Source: an uncultured Allosphingosinicella sp. (GTDB lineage Bacteria; Pseudomonadota; Alphaproteobacteria; Sphingomonadales; Sphingomonadaceae). Taken from it: DNA of 19,269 nucleotides. The translations under genes were made by a program, and so were the position numbers. The DNA lies in assembly GCA_934539295.1 (NCBI GenBank), contig CAKTCN010000046.1:1-19269 (forward strand), written 5' to 3'. Of this stretch, positions 14,125-19,269 are shown in pieces. Every line of letters starts with the position of its first letter. The first letter of the stretch is position 1. Under the pieces are notes generated by a model. It was not told the DNA's origin. It worked only from the letters and a program-made list of their open reading frames with translations, and did no database searches.

Positions 14125-14396
14125 TGACTGATCCTCCGTGACTGCTGGATGCGATCTTCGATGCCAATATCGGCCGGATCGCAGGCAAGCTGACGCCAAT
14201 TGGGGTTCTCTGCGGCCATAATGCGCTCGATCGAGCACATGCGGTCATCCAGGCGGCGGGCGAGGTCGTGAAGCTCATCGAGCAGGTTCTCATCCTCCGT
14301 GGTGAGGCTGGCCTGGCTCTTCCACTTGGTGATGTAGTGGAAGATGACCCAGGGGAAGGCGACGAACAGGATCGCCATGACGACGAAGGTTTCCAT
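14121..14396 (-). CDS. pspB: Phage shock protein B
   Basis: This 91-residue protein has an N-terminal membrane segment (4-20, FVVMAILFVAFPWVIFH) and a cytoplasmic helix with LARRLDDRMCSIERIMAAE and the family mark NPNWRQ (64-69). It is longer than E. coli PspB (about 74 residues) by a C-terminal extension (ACDPADIGIEDRIQQSRRISQ). PspB works with PspC as a membrane sensor. ATG 14396 has GGAGG nine bases upstream and lies four bases after the pspA stop. Confidence 0.93.
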   Translation of the reverse strand: METFVVMAILFVAFPWVIFHYITKWKSQASLTTEDENLLDELHDLARRLDDRMCSIERIMAAENPNWRQLACDPADIGIEDRIQQSRRISQ

Positions 14397-14400
14397 TTCT

Positions 14401-15075
14401 TCAGCCCTCCTGGCTCGTGTTGCGTTTGGCCTTCAGTGCTTCGAGCTCGGCATCCACCTTCTCGGAAGCGCGAAGCTCGGCGATCTCCTCCTCCAGCGTC
14501 TTGGGCGGGGCGCCCAATGACAGCGCGTCGGCGCGGCCTTCGACATAATCGGCGCGGCGTTCGAGCACGTCGAAGCGCGAGAACGCTTCGTCGACCTTCG
14601 ATCCGGCATACATTTCACGCATGCGCACGCGGTTCTGGGCGCTCTCGATCCGGCTCATGATCGCATTCTGGCGGGTGCGCGCGTCGCGCAGCTTGCCCTG
14701 CAGCTTGGCGATGTCGGCCTCAGACGCGCGCAGCGCATCGTCAAGCACGGCGATCTCGGCCTTCAAGCTGTCCGCCATGTCGCCGGCCTTCTGCTTCTCG
14801 ATCAGCGCAGCCTTGGCAAGGTCCTCGCGCTCTTTCGACAGGGCGAGTTCCGCTTTCTCCATCCAGCTGTCCTGCAAATTCTCCAGCTTGGTGATCTGCC
14901 GGCGCATTTCCTTCTGATCGGCAATGGTGCGGGCGGCCGAGGCCCGAACTTCCACCAGCGTCTCCTCCATCTCCATGATGATCATGCGGATCATCTTGGC
15001 CGGATCTTCCGCCTTGTCCAAAAGGTCGGTGAAGTTGGCGGCGATGATGTCGCGCGTCCGCGAGAAGATGCCCAT
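14401..15075 (-). CDS. pspA: Phage shock protein A (PspA/IM30/ESCRT-III-like)
   Basis: This 224-residue coiled-coil protein begins MGIFSRTRDIIAANFTDLLDKAEDPAKM, the amphipathic N-terminal helix and the conserved AEDP turn of PspA/IM30. The middle (about 30-150) is a long coiled coil and MREMYAGSKVDEAFSRFDVLERRAD lies at about 152-177. PspA binds PspF to hold the operon off, and on stress forms membrane-repairing assemblies. ATG 15075 has AAGGAG nine bases upstream. The frame stays open to 15288 but the extra part overlaps the upstream small gene and is not conserved. The pspB start follows four bases after the stop. Confidence 0.97.
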   Translation of the reverse strand: MGIFSRTRDIIAANFTDLLDKAEDPAKMIRMIIMEMEETLVEVRASAARTIADQKEMRRQITKLENLQDSWMEKAELALSKEREDLAKAALIEKQKAGDMADSLKAEIAVLDDALRASEADIAKLQGKLRDARTRQNAIMSRIESAQNRVRMREMYAGSKVDEAFSRFDVLERRADYVEGRADALSLGAPPKTLEEEIAELRASEKVDAELEALKAKRNTSQEG

Positions 15076-15199
15076 CGGTAATAACTCCTTCAAAAACTCC
15101 GGTCCGCGGAGCGTGGACGGCGGCTGCTTATGCTCCCGTCCTGCTTCCTCACCCCGGCGGCGAAACGGGTCCGACTCTAGAGGTCCGAGCATCACTATA

Positions 15200-15367
15200 T
15201 CAGGCACGCACCGCATCCATAGTCGCCGTAGCGGCATGGGTGGCGTTCGGTGCACCATCCCCGATCGCAGGTCCTGCGGCGACAGCAAAAGCGCCAGTGG
15301 TCAGCAGCAGCGCACCCGCAGCGCTCAGCGCCACCTTGGTCAGTTGATTGAAGTCGATGCTGAACAT
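15200..15367 (-). CDS. Small exported hypothetical protein leading the psp operon
   Basis: This 55-residue protein is MFSIDFNQLTKVALSAAGAL-like at its start, followed by a hydrophobic run (LLLTTGAFAVAAG) that reads as a signal peptide with cleavage near VAA/GP. The mature part (AIGDGAPNATHAATATMDAV) has about 25 residues, rich in Ala and Thr. ATG 15367 has GGAG seven bases upstream. It lies between the -24/-12 promoter candidate and pspA on the same strand, 124 bases before the pspA start, so it would be the first gene on the psp transcript. I do not recognise the family. It could be a short periplasmic or membrane peptide; it may also be expressed from its own promoter. Confidence 0.6.
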   Translation of the reverse strand: MFSIDFNQLTKVALSAAGALLLTTGAFAVAAGPAIGDGAPNATHAATATMDAVRA

Positions 15368-15414
15368 CTTGTATCTCCATTCGCCCGCCCGCTCGGCGGT
15401 GTTGTCCAAGCAGC

Positions 15415-15431
15415 TACAAGCACCATGCCAA
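15415..15431 (-). promoter_or_regulatory. Candidate sigma-54 (-24/-12) promoter of the psp operon
   Basis: On the minus strand the sequence reads TTGGCATG-GTGC-TTGTA. It fits TGGCACG-N4-TTGCA except C to T at two places: the -24 box has its GG and the spacing is exact, but the -12 box has GT where GC is usual. The start of transcription would be near 15404, leaving a leader of about 37 bases with the GGAG of the first small gene. A second, weaker candidate nearby reads CGGACAG-GCGT-TTGCA with a perfect -12 and a poor -24. Confidence 0.6.
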
Positions 15432-15493
15432 CGCCGGAAAACCGCAGAAATCAGCCACTTTGCAAACGCCTGTCCGTCACAGCAGAACTCAAG

Positions 15494-15504
15494 TCTTGCC
15501 AAGA
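15494..15504. promoter_or_regulatory. Palindrome TCTTG-C-CAAGA, candidate PspF enhancer site
   Basis: A perfect 5-bp inverted repeat around one base lies 28 bases before the pspF start and about 63 bases upstream of the psp -24 box. In E. coli PspF binds sites between pspF and pspA and also controls its own gene; this position would allow both. The site is short, so chance is possible. Confidence 0.35.
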
Positions 15505-15531
15505 GGTGGTGAATAGTCCCAAGCTTTAGCA

Positions 15532-16581
15532 ATGGAGCGTCAGACGCAATTGATCGGCCAAAGCTCATCCTTTCTCGACGCAGTTGAGCGGGCAAGCCGC
15601 GCCGCGCCGCTCGACCGTCCTGTGCTGGTGATCGGCGAACGCGGCACCGGCAAGGAACTGATCGCGGAGCGTCTCCACCACCTGTCCTCTCGGTGGGATG
15701 GTCCTTTGGTGACGATGAATTGTGCGGCCCTCCCGGAGACTTTGATCGAGGCCGAATTGTTCGGGCACGAAGCCGGCGCGTTTACCGGCGCGACCAAGAC
15801 CAGGGCAGGGCGGTTCGAGGAAGCCGATGGCGGCACCCTGTTCCTGGACGAACTCGGCACACTCTCGTCGGCGGCCCAGGACCGCCTGCTGCGCGCAGTG
15901 GAATATGGCGAGGTCACCCGTATAGGGGCGAGTAGGCCTGTGAAGGTGGATGTGCGCATCATCGCCGCTACCAACGAGCATCTGCCGACGATGGTCGAGA
16001 AGGGGAGGTTTCGTGCCGACCTCCTCGATCGTCTCTCGTTCGAGGTCGTGACGCTGCCTCCGCTTCGTCACCGAACCAGCGACATTCCCGTTCTTGCCGA
16101 CCATTATGCCCGGCGCATGGCGCTGGAGCTGGAATGGGAAGGCTGGCCGGGTTTCAGCAGCCGCGCGCAGGATCGCCTGCTTTCCTATGATTGGCCTGGC
16201 AATGTGCGTGAGTTGCGCAACGTGGTTGAGCGCGCCGTCTATCGCTGGGACGACCCGACCTCACCGATTGACGCCATCCAGTTCGATCCGTTCGAGTCGC
16301 CCTGGCGCCCCCTGAAAAGTGGGGGCCGACACATCTTGGACGAAGCGCCTGCCGTGCAGCAGGAGGTCGTAACGATGCGCATCCACGACCCGGATGACTG
16401 CATCGACTTCCGTCTCGCCGTCGCCGAATATGAAAAGGCGATCCTGGCGGCAGCGCTCGATCGCTGTCGGTGGAATCAGCGCGCGGCGGCGCAGGCGCTC
16501 CAGCTGAGCTACGACCAGCTTCGTCATGCGATGAAGCGGCACCAGATGATGCAGGCACAGGAAAAATCCGGCGCGGATTGA
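15532..16581 (+). CDS. pspF: Psp operon sigma-54-dependent activator PspF
   Basis: This 349-residue AAA+ enhancer-binding protein activates sigma-54 RNA polymerase. There is no N-terminal receiver domain, as in PspF. Walker A GERGTGKE is at 35-42, the sigma-54-contacting GAFTGA loop at 82-87, Walker B GGTLFLDE at 100-107, and the C-terminal Fis-type helix-turn-helix [20 protein letters not shown] at about 318-337. The segment [12 protein letters not shown] has Trp55, matching Trp56 of E. coli PspF which is needed for inhibition by PspA. The gene is divergent from the psp operon. ATG 15532 has no clear Shine-Dalgarno. It is about 25 residues longer than E. coli PspF through the linker before the helix-turn-helix. 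Confidence 0.96.
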   Translation: MERQTQLIGQSSSFLDAVERASRAAPLDRPVLVIGERGTGKELIAERLHHLSSRWDGPLVTMNCAALPETLIEAELFGHEAGAFTGATKTRAGRFEEADGGTLFLDELGTLSSAAQDRLLRAVEYGEVTRIGASRPVKVDVRIIAATNEHLPTMVEKGRFRADLLDRLSFEVVTLPPLRHRTSDIPVLADHYARRMALELEWEGWPGFSSRAQDRLLSYDWPGNVRELRNVVERAVYRWDDPTSPIDAIQFDPFESPWRPLKSGGRHILDEAPAVQQEVVTMRIHDPDDCIDFRLAVAEYEKAILAAALDRCRWNQRAAAQALQLSYDQLRHAMKRHQMMQAQEKSGAD

Positions 16582-16673
16582 TCGCTACGCATCCGTTCCT
16601 AGATAGGCGTTGGATCGGCGCGCATCCCGGCGCGTTGTCACCAACGACCAATTTCAACGCAGGAGATGCTCCG

Positions 16674-17285
16674 ATGGCCTTCACCTTGCCGCCCCTTCCT
16701 TACGCCTATGACGCGCTGGAGCCGACGATCGACAAGGAGACGATGACGCTCCACCACACCAAGCATCACCAGGCCTATGTGGACAAGCTCAACGAGGGCG
16801 TCACCGAGGATGCAAGCCTCGAGGGCAAGAGCCTGGAGGAGATCCTGGCCGTGATCTCGTCGCAGCCGAAGAAGGTGCGCAACAATGGCGGCGGCCATTG
16901 GAACCACACCTTCTTCTGGGAAACGATGAAGGGCGGCGGCGGCCAGCCGACCGGCGCACTGGCGGAGGCGATCCAGGCGAAGTTCGGGTCGTTGGACGAC
17001 TTCAAGACGAAGTTCAACGAAGCGGGCGTCGGCCAGTTCGGTTCGGGCTGGGTGTGGCTGATCGCCAACGCCTCGGGCGAGCTCGAGATCGTCGCCACGC
17101 CGAACCAGGACAATCCGCTGATGGACGATGCGCCCGTCAAGGGCACCCCGATCCTCGGCAATGACGTGTGGGAACACGCTTATTACCTCAAGTACAACAA
17201 TCGTCGTCCCGATTACCTGAAGGCATGGTGGGACGTGGTGAATTGGGACAAGGCGTCGGAGCGCTACGAAGCCGCCAAGGGCTGA
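16674..17285 (+). CDS. Superoxide dismutase (Fe/Mn family, possibly cambialistic)
   Basis: This 203-residue enzyme converts superoxide to oxygen and hydrogen peroxide. Metal ligands are His27 (LHHTKHH), His78 ([10 protein letters not shown]), Asp164 and His168 (DVWEHAYY). Specificity residues are of the Mn or cambialistic type: Gly74 where Fe-SOD has Gln, and Gln145 in NQDNPLM where Fe-SOD has Ala. The alphaproteobacterial enzymes are often named sodB [Fe] in databases, so I leave the symbol blank. ATG 16674 has GGAG eight bases upstream. No signal peptide is seen, so it is cytoplasmic. A strong terminator follows. Confidence 0.95.
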   Translation: MAFTLPPLPYAYDALEPTIDKETMTLHHTKHHQAYVDKLNEGVTEDASLEGKSLEEILAVISSQPKKVRNNGGGHWNHTFFWETMKGGGGQPTGALAEAIQAKFGSLDDFKTKFNEAGVGQFGSGWVWLIANASGELEIVATPNQDNPLMDDAPVKGTPILGNDVWEHAYYLKYNNRRPDYLKAWWDVVNWDKASERYEAAKG

Positions 17286-17311
17286 CGCGACTTCAAGCCA
17301 AATGCACGCAA

Positions 17312-17347
17312 GGCGCGGGGCAGGTCGTCTGCTCCGCGCCCTTTTTT
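17312..17347 (+). terminator. Rho-independent terminator of the superoxide dismutase gene
   Basis: The stem is GGCGCGG-G-GCAG / CTGC-T-CCGCGCC (the central G-T pair can wobble) around loop GTCGT, followed by C and six T. It begins 26 bases after the stop codon. Confidence 0.93.
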
Positions 17348-17402
17348 GCATGTCGGGTGCGCCGTGCGATCGCCTGCGCAACCTTTCGCTGGTCAGACCA
17401 TT

Positions 17403-17419
17403 TGTGTCAGCCGGACACA
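17403..17419. promoter_or_regulatory. Inverted repeat TGTGTC-AGCCG-GACACA, operator candidate upstream of the receptor gene
   Basis: A perfect 6-bp inverted repeat with a 5-base spacer lies about 87 bases before the TonB-dependent receptor start, in the 158-base stretch after the sod terminator. It has the shape of a dimeric repressor or activator site; the regulator is unknown and it does not resemble a Fur box. The rest of the stretch is more AT-rich (AATAAAGCTAG, GATTATTTCGG), which suits a promoter, but I cannot fix its -35 and -10. Confidence 0.4.
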
Positions 17420-17505
17420 CTCCAGACATCAATAAAGCTAGCGTTCAGATTATTTCGGCAACAGCGCGAACGCCGTGCGACCAAATACGAACGGGGGGTT
17501 CACCA

Positions 17506-19269
17506 GTGAATTTTCGTAAGTCTCTGCTTCTGCTCCTGCTTTCATCGGCAGCGCCGGGCATCGCGCATGCACAGGATGTGGCGCAGGCACCCGCGACGGA
17601 GCAGGTGGCAGAGGAGGAGGTGGTGGATGCCCCCGGTGGCAGCGCCGGTGACGAGGTCATTGACGAAGAGGCGATCGTCATCACGGGCTCTCGCCCGCGC
17701 GGCAGCGTGAACAGCGACATCAAGCCCGAGATTACGCTGGACGCCCGCGATGTGCGCTCCTTCGGAGCCAACAACATCGCAGACCTTCTCGAGCAGCTCG
17801 CTCCCCAGACGGCGAGTGCCGGAGGCGGCCCGCCGGTATTCCTTGTAAACGGCCGACGTGTCTCCGGCCCACGTGAGTTCCAGAACTTTCCGTCCGAAGC
17901 GATCGAGCGCGTTGAAGTCTTTCCGGAGGCTTTGGCACTTCAATATGGGTATCGCGCCGATCAGCGCGTCGTGAACTTGGTTCTTCGCGAGCGCTTCCGA
18001 TCCATCAATGTTGAGGTTGAGGGCGGCATTGCGACCCAGGGCGGTCGCGAAACAATGGAAACTGAAGTTGGTCTCTCGCGCATTCGGGGCGATACGCAAT
18101 CGCAATTCTCGCTCGAATATAGCCGCAGCGCCGGCTTGCTGGAAAGTGAGCGAGGTGTGGTCCGGTCGGTGTCCAACAGCCCATATGATCTTGTCGGCAA
18201 TATACGTTCCGCTGCTCGGCCCACCGACGCCGTTCCCGAGCCGGAGATCGACCCTGCTTTGAGTGCTTTGGCCGGGCAGACTGTCACGGTGGCGGCCGTT
18301 CCGGCGGGTGCGGATCAGGGCGTACCAACGCTGGGCAGCTTCGTCGCAGGCGCAAACACGATCAACGTGACGGATATCGGACACTATCGGAGCCTGGCTG
18401 GGTCCAGCGAGGAATTGTCCGGCGGTGGCTTAATCAGGCGTCCGCTGTCTGACGACATCAATGCGTCTGTCTCTGCGCAGTATAAATACACTGACAGCAA
18501 TGGCTTGCAGGGGCTACCATCGCGCACCTTTACCGTCCCTGGATCAAATCCGTTTTCACCCTTTGCCGGCGACATCGTCCTCTACCGCTATTTCGACGAT
18601 CTTGGCGCTTTGGAGCGCGACACGAAGGCACATGAGGGGCAGGTCGCCATTGCGTTGAACGGCGACCTGTCGCGGTGGCGCTGGTCGTTCGATGCGAGAT
18701 ATAACCGCGATAGCAGGACAATCCTGACCGATCGCAGCCTCGACATCGGAACGCTGCAAGACAGAATCACCGCTGGCGATCCCTCACTCAATCCGTTTGG
18801 CGCCCTGGAAGGTATCGCCCTCGCTCCGCGCCAGCGCGCATTTGAGGTCAGCGATGTTGCCGATGCGCAAGCGGTATTCAGTGGCCCGCTGTTCGCCATC
18901 ACCGCGGGTGATGTAAGAACAAGTGTTCGCGGCGGTATCAATCGTGAGGGCACGCGGAGCGAGAGCCAGTTTCGGACGGGCGAGGTCGCACAGAGCCAGG
19001 CAAGTGTGCAGGGCAGTCTAGACGTTCCGATCGCCAGCAGGCGCGACGACGTGTTGCCCTTTCTGGGTCAATTGTCGGCCAATCTGAATGCTGAGCTTGA
19101 ACAACGGTCTTCCTATGGAACGCTGAAAACTTGGGGAGCCGGCCTGAACTGGAACCTGTTCCAACCGCTCAGCATCGTCGCGTCCTACACGAAGGAGGAA
19201 AGGGCGCCCAGCATCGAACAACTCGGCGAAGCTGTCATCGTGACACCAAACGTGCGCACCTTCGACTTC
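17506..19269 (+). CDS. TonB-dependent outer-membrane receptor (N-terminal 588 residues; cut by window end)
   Basis: The GTG 17506 start follows GGGGGG by about seven bases. Residues 1-22 are a signal peptide ending AHA before QDVAQ. An acidic linker leads to the TonB-box-like EEAIVITGSRPRG (about 54-66). The plug is visible as ANNIADLLEQLAP, VFLVNGRRVSGPREF and AIERVEVFPEAL (about 88-143). Its end reads QYGYRADQRVVNLVLRERF where most receptors have YGSGAIGGVINI. From about residue 165 on there are barrel strands with alternating hydrophobic residues and long loops. The frame runs to the window edge without a stop, so the gene is partial. Substrate is unknown; sphingomonads carry many such receptors for sugars, siderophores or aromatic compounds. 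Confidence 0.93.
   Translation, partial: MNFRKSLLLLLLSSAAPGIAHAQDVAQAPATEQVAEEEVVDAPGGSAGDEVIDEEAIVITGSRPRGSVNSDIKPEITLDARDVRSFGANNIADLLEQLAPQTASAGGGPPVFLVNGRRVSGPREFQNFPSEAIERVEVFPEALALQYGYRADQRVVNLVLRERFRSINVEVEGGIATQGGRETMETEVGLSRIRGDTQSQFSLEYSRSAGLLESERGVVRSVSNSPYDLVGNIRSAARPTDAVPEPEIDPALSALAGQTVTVAAVPAGADQGVPTLGSFVAGANTINVTDIGHYRSLAGSSEELSGGGLIRRPLSDDINASVSAQYKYTDSNGLQGLPSRTFTVPGSNPFSPFAGDIVLYRYFDDLGALERDTKAHEGQVAIALNGDLSRWRWSFDARYNRDSRTILTDRSLDIGTLQDRITAGDPSLNPFGALEGIALAPRQRAFEVSDVADAQAVFSGPLFAITAGDVRTSVRGGINREGTRSESQFRTGEVAQSQASVQGSLDVPIASRRDDVLPFLGQLSANLNAELEQRSSYGTLKTWGAGLNWNLFQPLSIVASYTKEERAPSIEQLGEAVIVTPNVRTFDF

Noticed and set aside
15076..15288. N-terminal extension of pspA
   Set aside because: It lacks PspA similarity, overlaps the small gene at 15200-15367, and ATG 15075 has AAGGAG plus the typical MGIFSR start.
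16608..16646. Inverted repeat CGTTGG...CCAACG before the superoxide dismutase gene
   Set aside because: The arms are 27 bases apart and no helix or known regulator site is evident; it may be chance in GC-rich DNA.
17542..18384. 280-codon minus-strand frame opposite the TonB receptor
   Set aside because: It has no recognisable domain and the plus-strand frame has a signal peptide, plug and barrel features.

Overview
The window looks like chromosomal core and near-core DNA of a sphingomonad (Alphaproteobacteria, Sphingomonadales). The evidence is high GC with frequent GTG/TTG starts, a ChpT phosphotransferase (an alphaproteobacterial CtrA-pathway protein), a perfect alphaproteobacterial EcfG-type general-stress promoter, the rluD-rpoH pair, and a large TonB-dependent receptor. 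I see no insertion sequences, prophage, CRISPR or tRNA genes.

Layout. Positions 1-1775 (minus) hold the N-terminal two thirds of secA, cut by the window start. Positions 1873-2707 hold a small exported hypothetical protein and a divergent VOC/glyoxalase-fold protein. An S9 prolyl-oligopeptidase-type secreted peptidase (minus, 2721-4658) is divergent from an arsR-SRPBCC pair (plus, 4848-5710) whose promoter appears to give a leaderless mRNA. A bidirectional terminator separates that pair from the ribosomal rplK-rplA unit (minus, 5789-6923). Further upstream on the minus strand are rpoH (sigma-32) and an RluD-type pseudouridine synthase. On the plus strand follow a tiny stress-controlled membrane protein with an EcfG promoter, chpT, an AmpD/AmiD-like amidase, the RNase P RNA gene rnpB and a J-domain protein. 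A PaaI-type thioesterase and sufE overlap on the minus strand (11728-12563).

The most interesting region is 12641-16581, an expanded phage-shock-protein (Psp) locus. pspF (sigma-54 activator without a receiver domain) is divergent from a minus-strand operon: a 55-residue exported protein, pspA, pspB, pspC, then four further small genes of 88, 104, 80 and 73 codons. Each of these four encodes one N-terminal membrane segment followed by a coiled coil. All four, together with PspB and PspC of the same operon, end in variants of one C-terminal motif (L-x-x-R-h-x-x-h-E-R-I, mostly followed by a second half ending I-[ED]-x-L-R). The locus therefore looks like a Psp system whose membrane arm has been multiplied. 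A -24/-12 promoter candidate and a palindromic activator-site candidate lie between pspF and the operon.

After pspF come an Fe/Mn superoxide dismutase gene with a strong terminator, and the start of a TonB-dependent receptor with an unusual plug domain, cut by the window end. Protein export (SecA), envelope stress (Psp), heat shock (RpoH), general stress (EcfG target) and oxidative stress (SOD) are all represented, but apart from the psp locus and the short operons there is no sign that these units are controlled together.
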